20,315 nt of DNA from a virus. The notes beneath the pieces were generated by a model that was not told the origin of the DNA, ran no database searches, and saw only the letters and a program-made list of their open reading frames with translations. Positions within the stretch are counted from its first letter, which is position 1. Each line of letters starts with the position of its first letter. Below are positions 14,401 through 20,315 of this stretch, piece by piece. The stretch is taken from positions 1-20,315 of IMG/VR virus record IMGVR_UViG_3300034198_004391; one strand, written 5' to 3'. The translations under genes were made by a program, and so were the position numbers.

Positions 14401-16384
14401 AATTGACGGTCCAAGTCTTAAACTTAACGACTTGAATAATTTAGAACGTGGATTGGCTAAGGCTCAAGGTGGAGTTGACGCAGCATGGCGTATCTTGTCT
14501 GCTGCTGAAAACCGTTTAGTACGCAACCCACTGTTTTTAATCTACACTCGTCAAGAAATGAAGACGATGGTAGATGCAGCAGAACGTGCTGGCATCAATG
14601 TATCTGAAGCGGTTGTCAATCATGAAATCCGCCAAGCTGCATACCGCAAAGCACTGTCACGTGTTGAAGAAACACTATACTCATCACGTCGCCTTAGCAA
14701 CGGTATGTACGTAGCACGTTATGCCATGTCATTCCCGCTAGCATTCTTTAACTCACAAGCGGTAGCGCTTCGCCTATTGGCTCGCAACCCAATGAATGCA
14801 TACTGGTACAACAGTATCCAGCAAGCATTTGATAACTTTGAATCATACGAAGACCAAGAAGGAAATACTTACAAGAGCATCAAGGATGTTCCACCAGGAA
14901 CTCAAGTATCTGTAAAGTATCCAATCCCATCAGGGTTCGGTGATTCTCTAGAAAAACTTCCAGTTGTCGGCAAGCTTGCAAAGCAAGCGCTTTCACCTTA
15001 CACAGATTCTCGTGGTGGTGGAGTTCGATGGAACCCTAAGCAACTTGAGTTCATGCTTGCAGACCCTTCCGTATCTTGGTTCGGTGGTATTGCAATTTCC
15101 GAAATCGTTAAGAACGGTATCGGTGTTGGTCCATGGAAGATTTACGGTGAGCAGGTAGCACAAGGATTACGTAACATGCTTGGCGATGACGTATACGAAT
15201 CAAGCGTACTTTATGGTGGATACCCACAAGAAGGTGGCGGATTCGTAGAGACAACAGCCAACGCAGTAATTCCTGGTTATATGAAGTCTGGTCTTGCAGC
15301 ACTTGGATTATTTAGAGACGACCGCTTCCTTGATGAAACAAACGTTCAATATCGTATGGCTTATAGCCAATGGGATAAAAACGGTCGCGTAGGCGAGCCT
15401 CCAACCATGACACAGGCAGCGCGTAACGCTGGAGTAATGTCATTTATTAGAGCCATTGTTCAGTTCTCTATGCCAATTTCTACATCATTTGACCCTGTTA
15501 CACGTGCAGCAACTGCATGGTATGCAGAGTTGGTTGAAGCAGCAGGTGGAGATTACAAGCTTGCAGACCAGATGTTTGCCGAAGACTGGGGAGCTGATGG
15601 AATTGCACTTGTTGGGTCCAACAAGAAAAACATTTCTGGTTTAGCCACAACATTAGATGACTTGAATGTTCTTCGCAAGAATCCAAAGTTAATTGAAATG
15701 CTTGGTCGTGCTAACACAAAGTATGCAGCAATGCTTTCATCTGGCTACGGAGACTTGGCAACAAGTTCTGAATACTCAACAGAAGTTGCAGCAATCTTTA
15801 AGAAGCTTAACTTTCCTGGCTTCAGTAGAACTCCAATCACAACCAAGAAAGATGAGAAAGAGTTTACTCAGAGTGTTGAGGCTCGTCGTGGTTGGTATGA
15901 ATTCCAAAAGGCTCAAGAATGGCGTGACGCCAAGATGGTTGAGTATGGGATTGATTCACCAAACGAAGTTATGTTTGAGCGAAGCGGTATCAAACGCGAG
16001 TACGACAAGATGGTTCAATCTATCGTTGACGACTTCCCAGCTTGGGCAGCAGACCGCAAGAACACAAACGATGAGTACTGGTCTGTAATGATTCCATCTG
16101 TTCAAAAGATTGCAGATGATATCGACTGGAGAACTTACGCTTTCAATAAGGGAAGTTCTAAGTGGGAAGAGATTGCCTACTGGCTAGAAGAAGCAAAAAG
16201 CTTCAACAAGGCTTATGAGGCACAAAACAATACGAACGACCGCAAACTTGTTCTCAAGCAACAGTTCGCTCAGTTCCATTACGACTTCTTGCAGACAGCA
16301 TCAGAAGAATTTGCTGCTTTTGCATATCGATGGTTAAACAATATGCCTCAACTAGATACAGAATTCACGGTGACTAATGGCTAA
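11414..16384 (+). CDS. giant putative internal/ejected virion protein, 1656 aa
   Basis: I chose GTG at 11414 because AAGGAGG lies 9 nt upstream; ATG at 11420 is possible but 15 nt from that site. No known catalytic motif stands out. Residues about 60-120 contain small hydrophobic helices ('ILGAVLNPAMRVLETFGTRVVQPATQAVSTALL'), about 672-800 is a long charged coiled coil ('KAFKKAETARNKALARANKA'), and near 1098-1125 there is an amphipathic segment 'MYVARYAMSFPLAFFNSQAVALRLLARN'. The C-terminal 350 residues are mixed alpha/beta with many Trp/Tyr. Size, coiled coil and membrane-active-looking helices recall internal virion (ejection) proteins of podoviruses, but I see no clear homology and a MuF-like or polyvalent protein is also possible. 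It sits between portal and scaffold and overlaps the next gene by 8 nt. Confidence 0.75.
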   Translation: MSMTEWWNDPRYEQQPSKVKTSKIDDFKKQTDKTKVGKAEAAIVPKVAEALEAGKKKPILGAVLNPAMRVLETFGTRVVQPATQAVSTALLTPQAMAAGKGNVVESFRYAKKQSEKISMGQALAGGVGKIASPVLGDITNTTFLDEDFDIFNDKKRDKAFRDEWIGIVASGSTDLALAALGTKGAGGTIRYAGKKVAGPKRLATPDDVNKFREELETAVTESVLPATQRTKSGLTVLVDDAVKEKDLTKLAANPLISETANPYRTATIVSRLDNHRDVADYLLAERGDLDAFNRFFNNKPLDADHIDDYGFDKTSPLSDWSKVNEELLDPKMVSRMQRILDAKKASDPKLARALEEFATNLPRGANVESYRPGRFAALESLGLAKKKIALQAQYGDLKLFGADGGEGWKTEVYQTNTYDRVIRTIAWVGSGRPQGYINISNPRSFEAANDLLSDLNRLQFLSGDAGALFKRKMVNKFLNAQDDTQRAIALGEIEETVMIRLAKFYGVTDLQDIRTPTDAIDQIKQWRNGANESRSTIKQFAVKNGWIPAADGSINVQNFISVANEAQTIPMLDFRRLEAEVIINARRAAGKGTKVTEGQYRGAIASKAAMNTGQFLDLANMVFSNLNLLRLAYIPKNSMVDPFARASMALESFDLIRNSSKAMDNVAYNTSLRAESLKRFKPGSPKAKARKRAEAARFEIEQYRSEMEPKVAAWEKAQDLVGPAEKAFKKAETARNKALARANKATPADAAKAQTALYAAEDALYEARVALGEANDELSRSADAVNGYAQLIDKTRKDWVEYETSRGEAKAGIKRIGQEDDVIVSSSGKQYTIQGLADPNVRGVGPYMSEVDSAQNFLTTSMQSEIARKLRADGTRFVKINRKDRAEYMNALTHIANRQIRNEIDLPLGMMIRNDSTGQILEWLYSPAGKEYRLRMGSRFNKDLTRDDLANWIDTTREKIFMMYPDESLRRTILDRPVTVDEVDSILYGRPDLPETIDGPSLKLNDLNNLERGLAKAQGGVDAAWRILSAAENRLVRNPLFLIYTRQEMKTMVDAAERAGINVSEAVVNHEIRQAAYRKALSRVEETLYSSRRLSNGMYVARYAMSFPLAFFNSQAVALRLLARNPMNAYWYNSIQQAFDNFESYEDQEGNTYKSIKDVPPGTQVSVKYPIPSGFGDSLEKLPVVGKLAKQALSPYTDSRGGGVRWNPKQLEFMLADPSVSWFGGIAISEIVKNGIGVGPWKIYGEQVAQGLRNMLGDDVYESSVLYGGYPQEGGGFVETTANAVIPGYMKSGLAALGLFRDDRFLDETNVQYRMAYSQWDKNGRVGEPPTMTQAARNAGVMSFIRAIVQFSMPISTSFDPVTRAATAWYAELVEAAGGDYKLADQMFAEDWGADGIALVGSNKKNISGLATTLDDLNVLRKNPKLIEMLGRANTKYAAMLSSGYGDLATSSEYSTEVAAIFKKLNFPGFSRTPITTKKDEKEFTQSVEARRGWYEFQKAQEWRDAKMVEYGIDSPNEVMFERSGIKREYDKMVQSIVDDFPAWAADRKNTNDEYWSVMIPSVQKIADDIDWRTYAFNKGSSKWEEIAYWLEEAKSFNKAYEAQNNTNDRKLVLKQQFAQFHYDFLQTASEEFAAFAYRWLNNMPQLDTEFTVTNG

Positions 16385-17204
16385 GAAATACAAAAAGGGT
16401 GACCCAGCACCAAAGGCGAAAGACTATCCAGCAAACTCTGCTGGTAAAGCTCGCTATCAAGCTGATTACAAGTCTTGGCAATCAGCTCAAACACCTACAA
16501 CTGAAGCATTAGACACCCCTCCTATTCTACTTCCTGGTATTAAAACTGGTGTAGACGCACAACAAGCCAAGGATTGGTTTGAGTTTACTGCTGCTAAAGC
16601 AGCAAAGGGAACACCTGCTCGTAAATATTACGATGCATTTATTGCACGATTAGCCAAAGCTGGTATTCCAAAGTCAAAGTATTCATCTGTTTGGGCTGAC
16701 GCAGTAGCGTGGACACAGGCTCCAGGGTCTGGTTCTAAAGGTGACCCAGCGTTGTATCAGTTCAATCCATCTGATTACACTGGCTCAGGCACAGCAAAGA
16801 CTCCTGCAACAAGCAAGAGCAAGGTAACAACAACTACTCAGTACAGCCCATCATCTGCTGGTGCAGATATCAATAGGTCTATTGAGGCAGAACTTGGTCG
16901 CACTGCTAGTGGCGATGAGGTAGCAGCATATCTTGCTGGCGTTAACGAGAAGGCAAAGCTAGAGCCATCTGTCTATAGCAACACAAGTACAACAAAGGTA
17001 ACTGGCTCAGGTGCTAGCGGAGTAAGCAACACCGTTACTCAGGCAACCCAGTCAACTGGGTTTGACCCAACAATCTTTGCACAGAACTTTGCTCGTAGCC
17101 TGCCTGATTATGCAGAATCTTTTGCTGCAAAGAATTTCTTAAAGCTTGTCGAAGGACTTATTGGTCCCGACCGAACAGCAATCGGAAAGGTGGTTGAGCA
17201 GTAA
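16377..17204 (+). CDS. hypothetical virion-region protein, 275 aa
   Basis: ATG at 16377 overlaps the giant gene by 8 nt with GGTGA just upstream. The N-terminal 40 residues are Lys/Ala/Tyr-rich ('KKYKKGDPAPKAKDYPANSA'), residues 60-115 a helical domain ('AQQAKDWFEFTAAKAAKGTP', 'FIARLAKAGIPKSKYSSVWADAVAW'), then a long Ser/Thr/Gly-rich linker interrupted by a helix 'ADINRSIEAELGRTASGDEVAAYLAGVNEKAKL' (about 162-194), and a final helix 'FAQNFARSLPDYAESFAAKNFLKLVEGLIG'. The stop TAA shares its last base with the next ATG. Linker plus helices fits a structural or internal virion protein; no family recognised. Confidence 0.72.
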   Translation: MAKKYKKGDPAPKAKDYPANSAGKARYQADYKSWQSAQTPTTEALDTPPILLPGIKTGVDAQQAKDWFEFTAAKAAKGTPARKYYDAFIARLAKAGIPKSKYSSVWADAVAWTQAPGSGSKGDPALYQFNPSDYTGSGTAKTPATSKSKVTTTTQYSPSSAGADINRSIEAELGRTASGDEVAAYLAGVNEKAKLEPSVYSNTSTTKVTGSGASGVSNTVTQATQSTGFDPTIFAQNFARSLPDYAESFAAKNFLKLVEGLIGPDRTAIGKVVEQ

Positions 17205-18286
17205 TGGCAGCAGCAGATAGTGCAAATGCAGCACGTATAGCGCAACTACAAGCAGGACGTAGAACTCTTCTTAGTCAGCAGCAACCAGTAACAAACAACA
17301 CATTAAGCAGCTCTGTTCCACAAACCAGAGACACGCTTTCTATGGCAATGCTGCAATCAAAGTTCGGTATTGCTGCTGCAGTTATCGGTGCTGACCCAAG
17401 CCTTAAGGCTGCGCTTGAAAGAATCCTCGGCGCCAATGGCGGACCGATGATTACTGACCCATACCTACAAGAACAGATTATTAAAGAATCTTCTTGGTGG
17501 CGTGACCAAACAGATAACCAACGTCAATATGCCTATGCTAAACAAACCAACCCAGGTCAGTTTGCTGCAGATTTGCAGCTAAACGCTAGCGAAATTGTTA
17601 AGAAGTTTGCAGCTAACGGTATGTCCATTAGCGCTGATGATGCAATTAAGTATGCCGAGCAGATGATGCAGCAGGCAATCATTAAAGATGGCAAGGTAGT
17701 TCGTTACGACACAGATTACCTAAACACTTTAATGGCAAACGCAATTGACTTTACAAAGAATGACAAGATTGGCGACCGAGTTGTTTATACAAAACTTGCT
17801 GGCAATCTTGAGACATTAGCGCAGAGCTTATACAAGCAAGCATGGGACTATGGTTTCCCACAGACAATGTCTAACACTGGATTTACTAACTGGTTTGAGG
17901 CAAGCATGAAGGGTCTAGTTTCTGGAAATCTAAACCCACAACAAGTCGATGACCAACTTCAAGCACGAGCAAAGTCATTTGCTCCTGGTCTATCTAATCT
18001 TATTGACCAAGGTCAGACGCTACGTCAAGCAGCGGACCCATGGCTTACAGCAATTGCTGATACATGGGAACTCGGCAGCGTAAATGAAATTGACCTTAAT
18101 GATGCGACTGTTCAGAAAGTATTGAACTACACAGATGAAAAGGGAAATGTTTCCCCTATTAATCTTTATGATGCTAAGAAGATGGCTCGTCGGGACACAG
18201 TTCGATTTGATGCAACGCAAACAGCCAAGCAAGAAAAGACGAGAATTGCAAGTACTCTCTTGCGCGACATGGGATTCTTGGGGTAG
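17204..18286 (+). CDS. hypothetical virion-region protein, helical, 360 aa
   Basis: Coupled to the previous gene by TAATG, with AAAGGTGG further upstream. After a short Gln/Ser-rich N-terminus, the protein looks almost entirely helical: 'FGIAAAVIGADPSLKAALERILG' (about 54-76), 'PYLQEQIIKESSWWRDQTDNQRQYAYAKQTNPGQFAADL' (about 86-124), 'DDAIKYAEQMMQQAI' (about 145-159) and a long C-terminal part ending 'EKTRIASTLLRDMGFLG'. The 'SWWRD ... NQRQY ... P' pattern reads like the helical proteins that follow the giant gene product in related phages, but I cannot name the family. It is probably a virion or ejection component, by location. Confidence 0.72.
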   Translation: MAAADSANAARIAQLQAGRRTLLSQQQPVTNNTLSSSVPQTRDTLSMAMLQSKFGIAAAVIGADPSLKAALERILGANGGPMITDPYLQEQIIKESSWWRDQTDNQRQYAYAKQTNPGQFAADLQLNASEIVKKFAANGMSISADDAIKYAEQMMQQAIIKDGKVVRYDTDYLNTLMANAIDFTKNDKIGDRVVYTKLAGNLETLAQSLYKQAWDYGFPQTMSNTGFTNWFEASMKGLVSGNLNPQQVDDQLQARAKSFAPGLSNLIDQGQTLRQAADPWLTAIADTWELGSVNEIDLNDATVQKVLNYTDEKGNVSPINLYDAKKMARRDTVRFDATQTAKQEKTRIASTLLRDMGFLG

Positions 18287-18289
18287 CAG

Positions 18290-19912
18290 ATGCGCTTTTA
18301 CGATAGAATGATGACGGATGGTGGCGGTTCAGACATCCCAGACCTTGTTTCTGCTTTTGATGTATTTAATGCAGATGAAGAGACATACTTTGGCGCAGAA
18401 GACACAAACGACGACGGCAAGATTCTTGGTGATGAAGGTGCTGACGAAGGTTATGATTTCGGCAATGCTGAAGATAACCCAGACTTTGACTATAACCCAT
18501 GGGGCGAAGACGATACAGATACAACTGGCGCTGAAATATTAGATTACGACCCAAATGATTATGCAAGTGTTGACTCAGGTTATTCAGGTTTAACAGACGA
18601 ACAGTTAATGGCTGAGTACGATAAACTTCTTGAACTTCAAGGAGATAGCACTGCAGGTGGTGCAGCATCTTGGCGTATTGGTGAAGAGCTCAGCATGCTT
18701 GAGCTTGAAATTGATGAACGTAATAAGAATTTTGTACCAAGGACATTAGGAACACAAGGCGGTGGAAACAACGGCGCTGGCGGAACATTAAGTGCTGGTG
18801 CTGGTGGAGAAGGTCCTGCAGCTGCTGCACAAAAGGCAGTACTTGACCAGATTGCTGCACTAACAAAGCAGATTGCCGACCTTGAGGCTGCACGTGCAGC
18901 AGAAGCTGCTAAGCCAAAGGTTGTAGGCGTACGTACCGTACGTAAAAAGGGTGGAATTGTTGAAACCATTGAGGTTATGTCAGATGGTTCACAAGGTAAA
19001 GTCGTTGATACATACAAGGACTTTGGTGCTCGTGACTCAGTAATGAAGATGTTTGAGAATACTGGTCTTGGCAATAAGTTTATTACTACATTGATGGACA
19101 CCATCGATAAGGTATATGAAGAAAACATCATGCCAACTGATGACCAGATTCTTAACAGTATCTATAACAGCGAAGCATACAAGACACGATTTGCTGCAAA
19201 TGAAGCTATCAAGAAGCGCATGGCTGAAGGCAAGGGAATGCCTGGTGACAGACTCCTTACACCTAAAGAATATATTGATACCGAAATCCAGTATCGAGAA
19301 ATCATTCAGAACGCTAGCCTTCCAGAAGGATTCTACGATACACAGGATGACTTCACTAAGCTTATTGAGAATAGCATTAGTGCAGCTGAGCTAACCGAAC
19401 GTGTAAACATTGCAAAGAATATCTTGCAGAACGCAGACCAGAACATCAAGGATGCATTAAAGAATTACTATGGTCTTTCAGAGAATGACATGGTCGCTTA
19501 TCTTCTTGATAAGGATAAAGCATTCAACCTTATCGATTCACGATTTAAGTACTCAACCGCAGATGCAGGACAAATGCTTACAGCTGCCGAAGTTGGTGGC
19601 GCTGCAACACGTGCAGGCATGGGTGCTAGTAGAGGATTTGCTGAAGAGATTGCTGCTGCTGGTAAAGCAGCAGGTGCTGAAGAAGCATTCCAAACAGCAG
19701 CTCGTAACCAAAGTGACTACGCAAGATTGCTTGCTCTATACGGTGAAACCGCTGGAGAAGAAGACCTTGCTCGTCAGCAACTTGCTCTTGCAGGTGGCAC
19801 AGACGTTGCACTTAAAACTAAGAAGCTTGCTTCGAAGGAACGTGCAAAGTTTGCAACACGTGGTGCAATCGAGAGAACATCTCTCGGTCGCTCATCTGCA
19901 GCAGACGTATAA
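18290..19912 (+). CDS. hypothetical virion-region protein with acidic N-terminus and EF-hand-like loop, 540 aa
   Basis: ATG at 18290 lies 3 nt after the previous stop, with only a weak GGGG upstream. Residues 1-100 are strongly acidic; residues 38-49 (DTNDDGKILGDE) match the EF-hand calcium loop at positions 1, 3, 5, 6, 8 and 12. Residues about 155-180 are Gly/Ala-rich, and about 180-208 is a short coiled coil ('VLDQIAALTKQIADLEAARA'). The rest is helical, with 'PTDDQILNSIYNSEAYKTRFAANEAIKKRM' (about 281-310) and a Gly/Ala-rich segment near 430-470. The last 40 residues are basic. Opposite charge at the two ends could allow head-to-tail contacts. Function unknown, virion role inferred from position. 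Confidence 0.72.
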   Translation: MRFYDRMMTDGGGSDIPDLVSAFDVFNADEETYFGAEDTNDDGKILGDEGADEGYDFGNAEDNPDFDYNPWGEDDTDTTGAEILDYDPNDYASVDSGYSGLTDEQLMAEYDKLLELQGDSTAGGAASWRIGEELSMLELEIDERNKNFVPRTLGTQGGGNNGAGGTLSAGAGGEGPAAAAQKAVLDQIAALTKQIADLEAARAAEAAKPKVVGVRTVRKKGGIVETIEVMSDGSQGKVVDTYKDFGARDSVMKMFENTGLGNKFITTLMDTIDKVYEENIMPTDDQILNSIYNSEAYKTRFAANEAIKKRMAEGKGMPGDRLLTPKEYIDTEIQYREIIQNASLPEGFYDTQDDFTKLIENSISAAELTERVNIAKNILQNADQNIKDALKNYYGLSENDMVAYLLDKDKAFNLIDSRFKYSTADAGQMLTAAEVGGAATRAGMGASRGFAEEIAAAGKAAGAEEAFQTAARNQSDYARLLALYGETAGEEDLARQQLALAGGTDVALKTKKLASKERAKFATRGAIERTSLGRSSAADV

Positions 19913-20051
19913 CTAGATTCCGTCCCAGACCTTCCAGCCCTGGAGATGTGTATAAGCCTGGAAGTCATCACGTCTACGAATCACTACCCCTGGTGAAGAG
20001 TACGTGTGGTGCAAACCCGATGAGGGTCAACTACTAATAGGGAGAAAAACA
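19913..20051 (+). other. structured leader before the scaffold gene
   Basis: No gene is seen. CTTCCAG (19931-19937) pairs with CTGGAAG (19958-19964), extended by two pairs across a bulged C, with a 20-nt loop. Further short stems are CACGT/ACGTG (19970-19974 with 20002-20006), enclosing TCAC/GTGA (19981-19984 with 19993-19996), and ACCC/GGGT (20015-20018 with 20024-20027). This is the longest gap in the virion gene block and may hold a promoter, a processing site or a translational control structure. No T-run follows the stems, so it is not a classical terminator. Confidence 0.4.
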
Positions 20052-20315
20052 ATGGCAGATAACTACGAATACGATATCGAAGATGACGAAGACTACAGCG
20101 GTACTGACTTGGTCAAGAAGCTTCGCAAGCAAGTTGATGTACTTCAGAAACAACTGAAGGAAAAAGACTCGCTTATCGAAGAGTTCACGACTTATAGTCA
20201 TGAAGCATCAATCGGAGAAATCCTAGAATCATTCGGACTAAATGCAAAAATCGCTCAGTTCATTCCATCAGAAGTCGAAGCCGACCCTGATGCAGTAGCT
20301 GAATGGCTAAATGAA
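20052..20315 (+). CDS. capsid scaffolding protein, N-terminal part, cut by window edge
   Basis: Scaffold proteins guide capsid assembly and leave before maturation. ATG at 20052 has AGGGAG 7 nt upstream, and 88 codons are visible without a stop. Residues 1-18 are acidic, 19-50 form a coiled coil ('LVKKLRKQVDVLQKQLKEKD'), and 52-88 match the pattern of actinophage scaffolds: 'ASIGEILESFGLNAKIAQFIPSEVEADPDAVAEWLNE', where a helix, 'GLN-x-KIA-x-x-IP' and an 'AV-x-x-WL' helix follow one another. The major capsid protein gene is expected just beyond the right edge. Confidence 0.82.
   Translation, partial: MADNYEYDIEDDEDYSGTDLVKKLRKQVDVLQKQLKEKDSLIEEFTTYSHEASIGEILESFGLNAKIAQFIPSEVEADPDAVAEWLNE

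Noticed and set aside
11414-16384. Virion RNA polymerase (N4-like) in the giant protein
   Set aside because: I could not find the T7-like polymerase motifs A, B and C in the translation.
19945-19957. 13-nt match to the Tn5 mosaic end (AGATGTGTATAAG), possible sequencing adapter remnant
   Set aside because: The remaining 6 nt of the 19-nt mosaic end do not match, and an adapter remnant next to the insert would keep that side; most likely chance, though read mapping across this point would settle it.
19913-20051. tRNA gene in the leader before scaffold
   Set aside because: On neither strand could I build a cloverleaf with 7-bp acceptor, anticodon and T arms.
1-20315. Integrase, repressor or attachment site
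   Set aside because: No translation resembling a tyrosine or serine recombinase or a phage repressor was seen in this window; this does not exclude them elsewhere.

Overview
This window looks like part of the genome of a tailed double-stranded DNA phage, virulent or at least showing no lysogeny genes here. Recognisable genes are a terminase large subunit, a portal protein, the start of a scaffolding protein, a DUF932 phage/plasmid protein and a GP88-family protein. The closest families I know (GP88, DUF932, the portal, and a scaffold with a conserved 'GLNAKIAQFIP'-type C-terminal helix) are common in phages of Actinobacteria. The sequence is of moderate, AT-leaning composition, not GC-rich like classical mycobacteriophages, so an actinobacterial host with a modest-GC genome, such as a freshwater or marine lineage, is my inference and is not proven.

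Layout. Positions 1-4199 form a tightly packed leftward (minus-strand) cluster of eleven mostly tiny genes, joined by TAATG, 1-nt-gap or 8-nt-overlap junctions. Three identical copies of a 29-nt element (an alternating TA stretch next to a perfect 7-bp hairpin) stand 44-51 nt before three gene starts and divide the cluster into likely transcription units. Positions 4272-4547 are a divergent control region with a good rightward promoter. Two small rightward genes follow (4548-5005), then a strong terminator (5077-5107) and about 300 noncoding bases. That stretch contains a G-quadruplex motif on the minus strand, an AT-rich tract and an attenuator-like double hairpin. The virion gene block begins at 5407 with terL and then portal. 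Instead of a short portal-scaffold junction there are about 11 kb of putative virion genes: a 49-aa basic peptide, a Lys/Ala-rich protein ending in LysM, two small proteins, a 1656-aa giant, and 275-, 360- and 540-aa proteins. A structured leader (19913-20051) then precedes the scaffold gene, which runs off the right edge.

How it may work together. TerL and portal form the packaging motor; the scaffold (and presumably the major capsid gene just outside the window) builds the procapsid. The proteins encoded between portal and scaffold are best guessed to be internal, ejected or portal-associated virion proteins. The leftward genes are probably expressed earlier and act on host or replication functions that cannot be named from sequence.

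Most unusual feature. The left 5 kb is very rich in perfect short hairpins (stems of 7-8 bp, loops of 3-5 nt), mostly inside coding genes. I count 23 by eye where about one is expected by chance. A subset forms the repeated gene-start element, and one further copy has a different stem sequence but keeps the flanks and the pairing.
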